From assembly GCF_025677645.1 (NCBI RefSeq), contig NZ_CP106879.1:682001-746000 (forward strand): a stretch of 64,000 nucleotides of DNA, read 5' to 3'. The position numbers were made by a program, and so were the translations under genes. The stretch comes from Curtobacterium poinsettiae (GTDB lineage: Bacteria > Actinomycetota > Actinomycetes > Actinomycetales > Microbacteriaceae). How positions within the stretch are numbered: the first letter of the stretch is position 1; each line of letters begins with the position of its first letter. This document shows, one piece after another, positions 44,506 through 53,255 of the stretch. The notes beneath the pieces were generated by a model. The model saw only the letters and a program-made list of their open reading frames with translations, had not been told where the DNA came from and did not search any database.

Positions 44506-47025
44506 ATGTTCGAGAGATTCACCGACCGGGCCCGTCGTGTTGTCGTCCTCGCTCAAGAAGAAGCGAAGATGCTCAACCACAACTACATCGGCACCGAGCA
44601 CATCCTCCTCGGTCTCATCCACGAGGGCGAGGGCGTCGCCGCCAAGGCGCTGGAGTCGCTGGGCATCTCGCTCGACGCCGTGCGCGAGCAGGTCCAGGAC
44701 ATCATCGGGCAGGGCCAGCAGCAGCCGACCGGGCACATCCCGTTCACGCCGCGCGCCAAGAAGGTGCTCGAGCTGTCGCTGCGCGAGGCGCTGCAGCTCG
44801 GCCACAACTACATCGGCACGGAGCACATCCTGCTCGGCCTGATCCGCGAGGGCGAGGGTGTCGCAGCCCAGGTTCTCGTGAAGCTCGGCGCCGACCTGAA
44901 CCGGGTGCGCCAGCAGGTCATCCAGCTCCTGTCCGGCTACCAGGGCAAGGAAGCGGTCGCCGTCGGCGGCGAGCAGCAGCAGAACGCGCAGCAGGGTTCG
45001 CAGGTCCTCGACCAGTTCGGTCGGAACCTCACCCAGGCCGCGCGCGACGGCAAGCTCGACCCCGTCATCGGGCGCGAGAAGGAGATGGAGCGGGTCATGC
45101 AGATCCTCTCCCGCCGTTCCAAGAACAACCCTGTCCTGATCGGCGAGCCCGGCGTCGGCAAGACCGCCGTCGTCGAGGGCCTCGCGCAGGCGATCGTCAA
45201 GGGCGACGTGCCCGAGACGCTGAAGGACAAGCAGCTCTACTCGCTCGACCTCGGGTCGCTCATCGCCGGGTCCCGCTACCGCGGTGACTTCGAGGAGCGC
45301 CTGAAGAAGGTCACGAAGGAGATCCGCACCCGCGGCGACATCATCGTCTTCATCGACGAGATCCACACGCTCGTCGGTGCCGGTGCAGCCGAGGGCGCGA
45401 TCGACGCGGCCTCGATCCTCAAGCCGCTCCTGGCCCGCGGTGAGCTCCAGACCATCGGTGCCACCACGCTCGACGAGTACCGCAAGCACTTCGAGAAGGA
45501 CGCCGCACTCGAGCGTCGCTTCCAGCCGGTGCAGGTCAACGAGCCGTCGCTGCCCCACGCGATCAACATCCTCAAGGGTCTGCGCGACAAGTACGAGGCG
45601 TTCCACAAGGTGTCCATCACCGACGGTGCGATCGTCGCCGCGGCGAACCTGGCGGACCGTTACGTGCAGGACCGCTTCCTTCCGGACAAGGCCATCGACC
45701 TGATCGACGAGGCCGGCGCTCGCCTGCGTCTGTCGATCCTGTCGGCACCGCCGGAGCTCCGCGAGTTCGACGAGAAGATCTCGACGGTCCGCGGGTCGAA
45801 GGAAGCCGCCATCGAGGAGCAGGACTTCGAGAAGGCCGCGAGCCTGCGCGACGAGGAGAAGAAGCTCCTCGGCGAGCGTCTCCGCCTCGAGAAGCAGTGG
45901 CGTGCGGGTGACGTCGCCGCGTCCGGCACCGTCGACGAGGGCATCATCGCCGAGGTCCTGGCCCAGGCCACGGGCATCCCGGTCTTCAAGCTCACCGAAG
46001 AGGAGACCTCGCGGCTCGTCTTCATGGAGAAGGCACTGCACGAGCGCGTCATCGGTCAGGAAGAGGCCATCTCGGCCCTGTCCAAGACCATCCGCCGTAC
46101 CCGTGCCGGCCTGAAGGACCCGAACCGTCCCTCCGGCTCGTTCATCTTCGCCGGCCCCACGGGCGTCGGGAAGACCGAGCTCGCCAAGGCCCTCGCCGAG
46201 TTCCTGTTCGACGACGAGGGTGCGCTGATCTCCCTCGACATGTCGGAGTTCGGTGAGAAGCACACGGTCTCGCGACTCTTCGGTGCCCCTCCCGGGTTCG
46301 TCGGGTTCGAGGAGGGTGGCCAGCTCACCGAGAAGGTGCGCCGCAAGCCGTTCTCCGTGGTCCTGTTCGACGAGATCGAGAAGGCCCACCCGGACATCTT
46401 CAACTCGCTGCTGCAGGTGCTCGAGGAAGGCCGTCTCACCGACGGTCAGGGTCGCGTGGTCGACTTCAAGAACACCGTCATCATCATGACCACGAACCTC
46501 GGTTCGCAGGGCATCGCCGGTGGCCCGGTGGGCTTCCAGGTCGAGGGTGACTCGGCAGTCGGCTACGACCGCATGCGCGGCAAGGTGAACGAGGAGCTCA
46601 AGAAGCACTTCAAGCCCGAGTTCCTGAACCGTGTCGACGACACGATCGTGTTCCCGCAGCTGTCGCAGCCCGAGCTGCTGCAGATCGTGGACCTGTTCGT
46701 GAAGCGTCTGGCCGATCGCCTGCTCGACCGCGACATGACCGTCGAGCTCACGCTGCCGGCCAAGGAGCAGCTCATCAAGGTCGGGTTCGACCCGTCCCTC
46801 GGTGCTCGGCCCCTGCGTCGCGCGATGCAGCACGAGGTCGAGGACCAGCTGTCCGAGCACATCCTGCAGGGTGAGCTCAACGCGGGCGACCACGTGAAGG
46901 TCGACTTCGTCGACGGTGCGTTCCACTTCGAGACCGGGCGTCAGCCGGGCCGCGAAGAGGTCCTCGCCGGCGCAGCCGCGGTCGAGGCCGCGACCGACAC
47001 GCCCCAGGGCGAGATCGAGTCCTAG
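44506..47025 (+). CDS. clpC: ATP-dependent Clp protease ATP-binding subunit ClpC
   Basis: This 839-residue AAA+ unfoldase feeds ClpP. The N-terminal domain has two repeats of [20 protein letters not shown] sequence (23-38 and 98-113). AAA1 has Walker A GEPGVGKT and [14 protein letters not shown]; a UVR-containing middle domain includes [20 protein letters not shown]2 has [19 protein letters not shown] and [16 protein letters not shown]. The ATG has AAGGGAG upstream. It is normally essential in Actinobacteria. Confidence 0.97.
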   Translation: MFERFTDRARRVVVLAQEEAKMLNHNYIGTEHILLGLIHEGEGVAAKALESLGISLDAVREQVQDIIGQGQQQPTGHIPFTPRAKKVLELSLREALQLGHNYIGTEHILLGLIREGEGVAAQVLVKLGADLNRVRQQVIQLLSGYQGKEAVAVGGEQQQNAQQGSQVLDQFGRNLTQAARDGKLDPVIGREKEMERVMQILSRRSKNNPVLIGEPGVGKTAVVEGLAQAIVKGDVPETLKDKQLYSLDLGSLIAGSRYRGDFEERLKKVTKEIRTRGDIIVFIDEIHTLVGAGAAEGAIDAASILKPLLARGELQTIGATTLDEYRKHFEKDAALERRFQPVQVNEPSLPHAINILKGLRDKYEAFHKVSITDGAIVAAANLADRYVQDRFLPDKAIDLIDEAGARLRLSILSAPPELREFDEKISTVRGSKEAAIEEQDFEKAASLRDEEKKLLGERLRLEKQWRAGDVAASGTVDEGIIAEVLAQATGIPVFKLTEEETSRLVFMEKALHERVIGQEEAISALSKTIRRTRAGLKDPNRPSGSFIFAGPTGVGKTELAKALAEFLFDDEGALISLDMSEFGEKHTVSRLFGAPPGFVGFEEGGQLTEKVRRKPFSVVLFDEIEKAHPDIFNSLLQVLEEGRLTDGQGRVVDFKNTVIIMTTNLGSQGIAGGPVGFQVEGDSAVGYDRMRGKVNEELKKHFKPEFLNRVDDTIVFPQLSQPELLQIVDLFVKRLADRLLDRDMTVELTLPAKEQLIKVGFDPSLGARPLRRAMQHEVEDQLSEHILQGELNAGDHVKVDFVDGAFHFETGRQPGREEVLAGAAAVEAATDTPQGEIES

Positions 47026-47041
47026 GACCTGACACCCCACT

Positions 47042-47081
47042 GACAGGAGGCTCGGTGCCAGCTGGCACCGGGCCTCCTGTC
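47042..47081. terminator. clpC terminator, palindrome family C copy 1
   Basis: A 20-bp stem with a single T-G mismatch is centred on CGGTGCCAGCTGGCACCG with no loop. The same 18-bp core is the centre of the palindrome at 50332-50377, so the two form a repeat family. It starts 17 bases after clpC. Confidence 0.75.
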
Positions 47082-47166
47082 CGTTCCCGGGTCGCGTTCA
47101 GATCCCGCATCACCGATCTGCGCGTCCTTGCGGTCACGGACCCCCGTCCGGGGGTACTGTGATGAC

Positions 47167-47275
47167 AACGCGCGAGACGTTCCCCCCAACTCCTCGCGCG
47201 TCGCGCTCGATCGGTTCCCCCCAACGGATCGAGACGCAGCCGGCCCCGGTCTGTTCGCAGACCGGGGCCGTTGCA
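47167..47275 (+). ncRNA. 6C RNA
   Basis: Two hairpins each expose six C in the loop: stem CGCGCGAG/CTCGCGCG (47169-47176 with 47193-47200, loop C-run 47182-47187) and stem CTCGATC/GATCGAG (47206-47212 with 47227-47233, C-run 47217-47222). A strong terminator stem (47241-47253 with 47258-47270, loop TTCG) follows. This is the layout of the actinobacterial 6C RNA, whose C-rich loops can pair with G-rich ribosome binding sites. TACTGT at 47155-47160 is a fitting -10 box. Confidence 0.88.
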
Positions 47276-47327
47276 CGTCCGGGGGAATGCCTGCAGCGCC
47301 GTGGTCGATGCCGCAGGCGGCGCTGGG

Positions 47328-48350
47328 TCAGGCGGCGTCGGGCAGCTGTGCGGCGAAGTCGCGGACGGCGCGCTCCCAGCGCTCCGGGTCCTCGTTCCAC
47401 TCGAGCGTGTGCGGTGCCGTGCGGAACGTGACCGCGGTGGCGCCCTGCCGCGCGGCGACGGCGGCGACGTCGTCCGCCGCGACCAGGGCGTCGGCCTCGG
47501 AGTGGATCAGCAGCGTCGGCGTCGACGAGTCCTGCCACGTGGTCGTCGTCACGGGGGTCGGGGCCCCGGCGAGCCGCGACAGCACGTTCGTGGTCGCGAT
47601 GCGGGCGGCCACGGTGCCGACGAACACGGGCAGGTGCGCGCCCCGGACGGCCCCGCGGAGTGCCGAGGCGACGTCGAGCAGGGGTGAGACCGCCACGAGG
47701 CCGTCGACACCGACCCGTGCGGCGGCGACGGAGCAGGCGAGCGCGCCGGCGGACCAGCCCTGCAGCACGACACGCTGTGCACCGCGTGCCCGGGCGGCTC
47801 GCACGGCGGCGACGATGCGGTCCGCCGCCGCGGGGTCGAGCGAGCGGAGCGGCAGGTCGGTGGTGTCGACGACCTCGGACGAGGCGCCGAGCGAACGCCA
47901 GACCCCGACACCGCGCAGGACCTGGCGCGGGCCGAGGGACTGCCCGTGCACGTGGACCACGTGGGTCGTGGCGGCCTCGGGCTCGGTGCCGGGCACGTCG
48001 TCCGGTCCGTCGTACCGCAGGGCGTCCCAGGCCCACTCACCGCTCGCCACGGGGGCGGTGACGCTGCGGCGGACGGTGTCACCGTCGCTGCCGGCCCCGG
48101 TCTCCGTGCTCGCGGTGAGGATCGCGCCGACCTGCACGCGGGCGTCGTCGCGCTGCAGGTCGTAGGTGCCCGGCAGGCGGGTGTCGCGGGTGGCGATCAG
48201 CTCGACCTCGGAGTCCGTGGCGCTGCGGACCGTGGCCGTCGCCGTGTACGGCGTCGGGAACAGCAGCCGCCGTGCGACGAAGGCACCGAGTCCGAGCGTG
48301 CCGACCGCTCCTGCCGCGGTGCCGAGTGCCGTGATGCGTGCGCCGGTCAT
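47328..48350 (-). CDS. Alpha/beta hydrolase family membrane-anchored protein
   Basis: This 340-residue protein has an N-terminal membrane anchor (residues 5-27) and an alpha/beta hydrolase domain with nucleophile elbow GWSAG, an acid loop LIHSEADALV and His in APHTLEW. HVVHVHGQSLGPRQVLRG precedes the nucleophile by about 50 residues, a typical oxyanion-hole region. Its ATG overlaps the stop of the multi-spanning protein gene (ATGA), so it is the last gene of a four-gene operon with an XRE regulator and an ImmA-type peptidase. Substrate unknown. Confidence 0.85.
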   Translation of the reverse strand: MTGARITALGTAAGAVGTLGLGAFVARRLLFPTPYTATATVRSATDSEVELIATRDTRLPGTYDLQRDDARVQVGAILTASTETGAGSDGDTVRRSVTAPVASGEWAWDALRYDGPDDVPGTEPEAATTHVVHVHGQSLGPRQVLRGVGVWRSLGASSEVVDTTDLPLRSLDPAAADRIVAAVRAARARGAQRVVLQGWSAGALACSVAAARVGVDGLVAVSPLLDVASALRGAVRGAHLPVFVGTVAARIATTNVLSRLAGAPTPVTTTTWQDSSTPTLLIHSEADALVAADDVAAVAARQGATAVTFRTAPHTLEWNEDPERWERAVRDFAAQLPDAA

Positions 48351-49297
48351 GTGATCTCCTTGAGTCGTTCCGTGGTGAGCGTCGCAGCGGCCGGCACTGC
48401 CTGCCCGGCCTCGCGCGCGCGGTCCTCGATCTCGACGGACAGCCGGTGCTGCCGACTCCGCCACTGGCGACGCTGCCACACGATCGTGAAGTAGAGCCCG
48501 GTGTTGCCCGATGCCGTCTCGAGACGGCGGAGCTCCGGCTCGAGCGCACGGAACCGGCGTCGAGCGGCCCGCCAGTCGCGGAACTCCCGCACGGCGTCGG
48601 GCAGCACGCCGCCGGCGGCGCCGATGGCGAGCAGGACCATCGAGCCGAGGAACACCGGCGTGTAGAGCTTCGACAGGACGCCGACCGCGCCCTCCGCACC
48701 CGCGACGTGCACGGCGTCGAGGGCGATCGCGATGCCGGCGAGCAGCACGAGCCCCGCGGCACCGACGACGAAGAGCCAGTACAGGCGCCCGAGCCCGTCC
48801 CCGTTCCGGAACCCACGGAGCACGGCGACGGCGGACCGGGCGATGACGATGGCGATGTACGTCATCTCGACCGCGGAGTACAGCGCGGTCGGCAGTTGGT
48901 CCCCGTAGGCCACCATGAACTGCGCCGTCGGGGTCGGCGCGTCGATCAGGCCGAACAGCACGACGAGGGCGACGAGGACGAGGACGCAGCCGATGATCCG
49001 ACCGGGGCGGAAGAGCTTGGCGGAGCGTGCAGCGGCCTCGACCGACTGCGCGAGGGCGAACATGCCGCACACCATCAGGCAGCGACCGATCAGGTCGGCG
49101 ATGTTCGGCACGTGCGTCACACCGGCGAGGAACGTCGTCACGTCTGGCTGGTTGATCGTGAGTCCGACGGCGACGCAGCTGCAGCAGACCATCAGCCAGG
49201 TGACGCTGGCCGACTGCGTGCGCACCAGGAAGAGCCGGACGAGCAGGACCGCCAGGATCAGCCAGACCGGGATCGATCCCCAGACGTGCAGCGTCAC
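48347..49297 (-). CDS. Multi-spanning membrane protein, MAB_1171c-like
   Basis: This 316-residue protein has about seven membrane helices in its first 240 residues and a cytoplasmic basic helical tail with RRRFRALEPELRRLE and WQRRQWRSRQHRLSVEIEDR. Such proteins, called MAB_1171c-family putative transporters, often occur with XRE regulators and ImmA/IrrE peptidases, exactly as here. The GTG start lies 4 bases after the peptidase stop. A sensor role is as likely as transport. Confidence 0.75.
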   Translation of the reverse strand: MTLHVWGSIPVWLILAVLLVRLFLVRTQSASVTWLMVCCSCVAVGLTINQPDVTTFLAGVTHVPNIADLIGRCLMVCGMFALAQSVEAAARSAKLFRPGRIIGCVLVLVALVVLFGLIDAPTPTAQFMVAYGDQLPTALYSAVEMTYIAIVIARSAVAVLRGFRNGDGLGRLYWLFVVGAAGLVLLAGIAIALDAVHVAGAEGAVGVLSKLYTPVFLGSMVLLAIGAAGGVLPDAVREFRDWRAARRRFRALEPELRRLETASGNTGLYFTIVWQRRQWRSRQHRLSVEIEDRAREAGQAVPAAATLTTERLKEIT

Positions 49298-49301
49298 CGC
49301 G

Positions 49302-49757
49302 TCACCGGAAGATCCCGGGCTGGCCATCGGGGTCGAGCAGCCCGATCCGCAGCGCGAGCTGGTCGGCGACGAGCTCGACGGTCTGTTCGTGCGGGGTGTC
49401 CAGCGAGCGGGTGAACGCTGTCCGGCCGGAGAGCAGCCCCGTGTAGGCCTGGTGGTCGCAGCCGGTGTCGTCCATGAACACGTGGGCGAGTTCGTGCAGC
49501 ACACAGGCCACACGGGAGCGCTCGGACAGTCCGGGGCGGGTCTCGAGCAGTGCGTGGTCGGCGCGCTGGATGAGCCGCGCGGACAGGTCACCCGGCAGCT
49601 CCGTCGTGCGCACGTGGATCGGCTTGCCGAGCGCCGCCTCTGCCCGTGCGGTCAGCTCCGGCAGGGACAGCCGACGGGGGAGTCCGAGGCGCTGCACGCG
49701 GCGGCGGGCCGCGGTCTGCCGGCGCAGGGCGTCGAAGCGGTCGCGGTACCCGCTCAC
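49302..49757 (-). CDS. ImmA/IrrE-type zinc metallopeptidase
   Basis: This 151-residue protein has the gluzincin motif HELAHVFMDD (HExxH) near residues 91-100 and a downstream EQTVELVADQLA, whose Glu is a candidate third zinc ligand. Relatives cleave or inactivate XRE-type repressors. The GTG overlaps the stop of the XRE gene (GTGA), which strongly suggests that the regulator is its substrate. Confidence 0.85.
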   Translation of the reverse strand: MSGYRDRFDALRRQTAARRRVQRLGLPRRLSLPELTARAEAALGKPIHVRTTELPGDLSARLIQRADHALLETRPGLSERSRVACVLHELAHVFMDDTGCDHQAYTGLLSGRTAFTRSLDTPHEQTVELVADQLALRIGLLDPDGQPGIFR

Positions 49758-50197
49758 GGTGTGCTCCCCGACTCGTCGAGGCGGCGCAGGTGGTCGGTGA
49801 AGTCGCGGATCTCGTCCGCCGAGGCGAACTCGCCCAGACGCCGGGTGGCGAACGCGACGACCTCGCGCTTGCGGAGTTCGAGCACGAGCTCCAGCTGCGC
49901 CTGCACCCGCTCCGGCACGTCCGTGCTGCCGGCCGCGTCGGTCAGGTACTCCGCCGGGACGCCGAAGTAGGTCGCCAGAGCGGCCAGGAGTCGCTGGTCG
50001 CGGACGGCCGGACCGTTGCCACCGAGCATGTAGCCCCAGCGCGGTCGACTCATCGACGCACCCTGCGCCTCGATCTCTGCGGCGATCTCCTTGTACGGGG
50101 GACGCTGGCCCGAGTTCGCCTCGACGACGTCCATCAGGAGCTGCAGTTTGCGCGACAGTTCCCGACGGTGCGCGTCGTCGTCGTTGTACTCGATCAC
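49754..50197 (-). CDS. XRE-like helix-turn-helix transcriptional regulator
   Basis: This 147-residue protein has a helix-turn-helix in the first 75 residues (PPYKEIAAEIEAQGASMSRP and a second helix LAALATYFGVPAEYL) and a C-terminal helical tail. It resembles SinR/EspR-like regulators, with the DNA-reading motif followed by a dimerisation region. The start is GTG. A perfect 11-bp palindrome lies 20 bp upstream and may be its own operator. It leads the operon with the peptidase. Confidence 0.8.
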   Translation of the reverse strand: MIEYNDDDAHRRELSRKLQLLMDVVEANSGQRPPYKEIAAEIEAQGASMSRPRWGYMLGGNGPAVRDQRLLAALATYFGVPAEYLTDAAGSTDVPERVQAQLELVLELRKREVVAFATRRLGEFASADEIRDFTDHLRRLDESGSTP

Positions 50198-50216
50198 GTG
50201 ACCCCACTCTCACATC

Positions 50217-50227
50217 TGTCTCAGACA
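50217..50227. promoter_or_regulatory. Palindrome TGTCTCAGACA upstream of the XRE gene
   Basis: TGTCT and AGACA flank a single central base. It lies 20 bp before the start codon, where a bound regulator would block the promoter. It is the only clear dyad in this gap besides the family C palindrome. Confidence 0.5.
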
Positions 50228-50331
50228 TGGTAAAACTGAACCAGCGCGTCGGCCGGTGTCACCACTCTGCCAGGCTCGCGCTCGCTCGTCAGGTCGGCAT
50301 TTCGATGGGGGGATGCCGAACGGGGGGACGA

Positions 50332-50377
50332 ACGGACGGGAGGCGCGGTGCCAGCTGGCACCGCGCCTCCCGTCCGT
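50332..50377. terminator. 46-bp perfect palindrome, family C copy 2
   Basis: Each half is 23 bases with no mismatch and no loop, centred at 50354.5. The 18-bp core CGGTGCCAGCTGGCACCG is shared with the clpC terminator. It lies just after the SRPBCC gene on the minus strand, which ends at 50391. Confidence 0.75.
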
Positions 50378-50390
50378 CGTGTGGTGCGGA

Positions 50391-50843
50391 CTACGCCTGC
50401 ACGTCGCCGCGCCAGCCCGGCTGGGTCGGTGCGTTCTCGACGCGCTCCTTGTAGTTCTGCAGGTCCTTCTTCACGGCGTGCCCGCCGACGCCCACGGCGG
50501 AGCCGAGCTTCTCGAGGAAGCCGGAGGGCTCCCAGTCGATCTGCACGGTGACGCGGGTCTCGGCGTCGGAGAGCTTGTGGAAGGTGACGACGCCGGCGTG
50601 GTCGGTCTCGCCGTCCTTGACGGTCCAGGCGACACGCTCGTCGGGGTGCTGCTCCGTGATGAGGGCTCGGAACTCGCGCTCCTGGCCGGCGATCTTCACG
50701 GTCCAGTCGGTGGTCTTGTCGTCCACCTGGACGATCTTCTCGACCTCGTCGAGGAAGTGCGGGAACTCCTCGAAACGGGTCCACTGGTCGTAGGCCTGGC
50801 GGACGGGGACGTTGACGTCGACGGTTTCGATGATCTGAGGCAT
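50391..50843 (-). CDS. SRPBCC family protein (polyketide cyclase/dehydrase type)
   Basis: This 150-residue protein has the helix-grip pattern of the START superfamily: IETVDVNVPVRQAYDQWTRF at the N-terminus and FPHFLDEVEKIVQVDD next. VTVQIDWEPSGFLEKLGSAV precedes the long C-terminal helix. TACCGT ends 7 bases before the ATG. It may bind a hydrophobic ligand; no partner gene suggests which. Confidence 0.88.
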   Translation of the reverse strand: MPQIIETVDVNVPVRQAYDQWTRFEEFPHFLDEVEKIVQVDDKTTDWTVKIAGQEREFRALITEQHPDERVAWTVKDGETDHAGVVTFHKLSDAETRVTVQIDWEPSGFLEKLGSAVGVGGHAVKKDLQNYKERVENAPTQPGWRGDVQA

Positions 50844-50963
50844 GCACCGGACGGTAGGCCGATCGACCTGGGTGGCACTCAGCAGCGCTGTCCCCCTGCG
50901 GTACCGTCCGGGCGTCGTCGCGGACGGCGTGCGCGTCCGGCGTCGCGCAGTAGTGTGGGGCGG

Positions 50964-51506
50964 ATGACAGAGCACGGGAAGCACGCGTTCCACGAACGCG
51001 ACGACCACGGGATCCTCGTGCGCCCGGCGCTCGCCTCGGACGTCCCGCACATCCAGCGGCTCATCGCGCCCTACGTCGACCGGCGCATCCTGCTCGGCAA
51101 GGAGAACGTCGCGCTGTACGGCTCGATCCAGCAGTTCCGGATCGCTGAGGGGCCCGACGGCACCCCGATCGGGTGCGGCGCGCTCGCGGTGTTCTGGGAC
51201 GACATCGCCGAGGTCCGCACCCTCGCCCTCGACGAGCAGTGGATCCACAAGCGCGTCGGGCACCGGATGCTCGAAGCGCTGGAGCACGACGCCCGTGAGC
51301 TCGGCGTCGCCCGGATCTTCTGCCTGACCTTCGAGGTCGACTTCTTCGCGAAGCACGGGTACCTGGAGATCGGCGAGAGCATGGTCTCACCGGACGTCTA
51401 CGCCGAACTCGTCCGCTCGTCGGACGAAGGGGTCGCGGAGTTCCTCGACCTCGCGCGGGTCAAGCCGAACACCCTCGGCAACACCCGCATGCTGAAGAAC
51501 CTCTGA
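50964..51506 (+). CDS. argA: Amino-acid N-acetyltransferase (N-acetylglutamate synthase, ArgA type)
   Basis: This 180-residue GNAT enzyme acetylates glutamate for arginine synthesis. ILVRPALASDVPHIQRLIAP opens the fold; EVRTLALDEQWIHKRVGHRM (about 87-106) is the acetyl-CoA loop; FCLTFEVDFFAKHGYLEIGE is the substrate end. It is the short actinobacterial type with no kinase domain. TAGTGT lies 7 bases before the ATG. It is convergent with no gene and stands alone. Confidence 0.88.
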   Translation: MTEHGKHAFHERDDHGILVRPALASDVPHIQRLIAPYVDRRILLGKENVALYGSIQQFRIAEGPDGTPIGCGALAVFWDDIAEVRTLALDEQWIHKRVGHRMLEALEHDARELGVARIFCLTFEVDFFAKHGYLEIGESMVSPDVYAELVRSSDEGVAEFLDLARVKPNTLGNTRMLKNL

Positions 51507-51570
51507 CGCTTTCTCGTGCCGCCCGGCGGGGTTGGCGTGCGTCTGCCGTGCCGTTGTCTACCCTGTGCGC

Positions 51571-52266
51571 ATGTCGTCGTTGCGTCACCCCGTCGGGCCC
51601 GAGAAGCCGGTCGTCTACTGGCGTCGTCGGGCGCTCGTGCTCGGGGCGCTGCTGGTCGTCGTCCTGGTCGTGGTGCTCATCGTCGTCGGGCGGGGGAGCG
51701 GGGCGACTTCGGCGGCGCCGAGTGCGTCGGCCTCTGCCGGTGCCGGTTCCGGTGCGTCGTCTGCCGGGTCTGCCGGTTCCGGATCTGGGTCCTCGCGGTC
51801 TGCGGCGCCCAAGCCGGCGGCCTCCGCGTCGGCTTCTGCGTCGAAGCCCGCTGCTGCCGACGGCTCGACCTGTACGAAGGACCAGATCGTCCTGACCCCG
51901 GTGCTCGACAAGTCGGCCTACGGCCCCACTGAGGACCCGAAGATCGCGATGTCGATCAAGAACTCCGGCACGAACTCCTGCCACATGGACCTCGGGTCGG
52001 CGCAGCAGGTGCTGACGATCAGCTCGGGCCAGGAGCAGTACTGGTCGTCGAAGGACTGCCAGACCGGCGGCACGAACCAGGAGGTCACGATCAAGTCCGG
52101 TCAGACGCTCACGACCCCGGCGATCGCCTGGGACCGCACCCGCTCGTCCACGTCGACGTGCGACTCGTCACGGCCGGCGGTCACCGCGGGAGGCGCGAGC
52201 TACCACCTGCAGGTCGCCGTCGGGAACCTCGAGTCGAAGACCTCGGTGCAGTTCATCCTGCAGTAG
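51571..52266 (+). CDS. Membrane-anchored secreted protein with Ser/Ala-rich linker
   Basis: This 231-residue protein has one membrane helix (about 22-42), a low-complexity Ala/Ser/Gly linker (about 45-95) and an extracellular domain of about 130 residues with four Cys (CTKDQIVLTPVL, SCHMDLG, KDCQTGG, STCDSS), likely two disulfides and an Ig-like fold. TACCCT lies exactly 6 bases before the ATG. The C-terminal domain recalls DUF4232-like proteins, a weak match. Function unknown. Confidence 0.75.
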   Translation: MSSLRHPVGPEKPVVYWRRRALVLGALLVVVLVVVLIVVGRGSGATSAAPSASASAGAGSGASSAGSAGSGSGSSRSAAPKPAASASASASKPAAADGSTCTKDQIVLTPVLDKSAYGPTEDPKIAMSIKNSGTNSCHMDLGSAQQVLTISSGQEQYWSSKDCQTGGTNQEVTIKSGQTLTTPAIAWDRTRSSTSTCDSSRPAVTAGGASYHLQVAVGNLESKTSVQFILQ

Positions 52267-52328
52267 CCGGGTCCGCGGTTCCGATCCGTTCCGGTTGTGC
52301 TGTGCCGATGAGGGGTGCCGGAAACAGC

Positions 52329-52364
52329 AACAGGCCCCGTCGTCCGAAGACGACGGGGCCTGTT
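52329..52364. terminator. Stem-loop terminator of the cold-shock gene
   Basis: A 16-bp perfect stem (AACAGGCCCCGTCGTC) closes on CGAA. It lies 13 bases past the csp stop and 62 bases past the convergent gene, so it can serve both. Confidence 0.85.
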
Positions 52365-52377
52365 CAAGCTGATGTGA

Positions 52378-52587
52378 TCAGCCGAGGACGGTGATGTTCT
52401 CCGCCTGCGGGCCCTTGCGGCCCTCGGTGATGTCGAACTCCACCTTCTGGTTCTCCTCGAGCGACTTGTAGCCGTTGCCAGCAATCGCAGAGAAGTGCGC
52501 GAAGACGTCAGCGCTGCCGTCGTCCGGGGCGATGAAGCCGAAGCCCTTTTCGTTGTTGAACCACTTGACGGTACCGGTAGATGCCAT
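52378..52587 (-). CDS. Cold shock protein, CspA family
   Basis: This 69-residue single-stranded nucleic acid chaperone has RNP1 GFGFIAP and RNP2 VFAHFSA. It opens with [25 protein letters not shown] is a good ribosome binding site. The nearest promoter-like box is about 200 bp upstream, which gives a long leader as in cspA-type genes. Confidence 0.96.
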   Translation of the reverse strand: MASTGTVKWFNNEKGFGFIAPDDGSADVFAHFSAIAGNGYKSLEENQKVEFDITEGRKGPQAENITVLG

Positions 52588-52801
52588 GATGGCGTTTCCT
52601 TAGCTTTCTTGCTTCCGCCAAGGTGCAGATGCACCGACGGAGACCCCGACGTACGTCGACGGGGGTGATGCGCCACGCGGGCAGGTGCCGGCGGGACGGG
52701 TTCGGGGTCAGGCCTGTCGGCCAGTGACCCTGGGGCCCGGGTTGAGGGGCAAACCACCTCGCCCGGACGTTGAGCGCCGCCGAAGCGGTTCCATCAGGCT
52801 A
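52588..52801 (-). promoter_or_regulatory. Long 5' leader and promoter of the cold-shock gene
   Basis: On the minus strand TAGCCT (52796-52801) is a likely -10 box, giving a leader of about 200 bases before the ATG. The leader has GC-rich inverted segments near 52620-52680. Long structured leaders let csp mRNA respond to temperature; structure here was not computed. Confidence 0.4.
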
Positions 52802-52867
52802 GCGTGCTCTGGGCCGACTGGCTACCCGTGCGTCACGGAACGACGAAAATCTGGTGGAATTGAGCTG

Positions 52868-53251
52868 ATGGCAGACAAGGAACAGCGCTTCCGGAGCGAA
52901 CAGCTCGAGGAAGCCCTCGCGAAGCAGGACGTCGCTGCGGTGGCTTTCGCGCTCCGCCACGACATCGTGATCGTCCCCCGACTCGTCACCGGCAAGAAGG
53001 ACATGCAGGTGCGGGTGTTCGGCCGTGAGGGGTCGGACAAGCGCATCCTGCTGCTGTTCTCGTCGGCGGACGCCTACACGGCGATGGTGCCGGACGAGAA
53101 GATCCGGCAGGTCATGGTCTACGACGGGCCGCGGCTCGAGGAGTTCCTGGCCGCCCACCTCGACATGCTCGAGGGCGTGTTCTTCGACATCGCCGGCCCG
53201 CACACCATGCAGGCCGCACCCGAGGACCTGCTGGCCGCTTTGCGCGCGTAG
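52868..53251 (+). CDS. SseB-like N-terminal domain protein
   Basis: This 127-residue protein resembles the SseB N-terminal domain found in Actinobacteria: an opening helix SEQLEEALAKQDVAAVAFAL, strands HDIVIVPRL, and ILLLFSSADAYTAMV near 60-75. It probably has a regulatory or binding role in the cytoplasm. It is convergent with radA, 4 bp away. The ATG follows GAGCTG, a weak ribosome binding site. Confidence 0.7.
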   Translation: MADKEQRFRSEQLEEALAKQDVAAVAFALRHDIVIVPRLVTGKKDMQVRVFGREGSDKRILLLFSSADAYTAMVPDEKIRQVMVYDGPRLEEFLAAHLDMLEGVFFDIAGPHTMQAAPEDLLAALRA

Positions 53252-53255
53252 CGCC

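Noticed and set aside
44485..47040. 851-codon open frame antisense to clpC
   Set aside because: High GC leaves antisense frames free of stops. The residues are low-complexity Leu/Val/Asp/Arg and have no domain, while ClpC on the plus strand is unmistakable.
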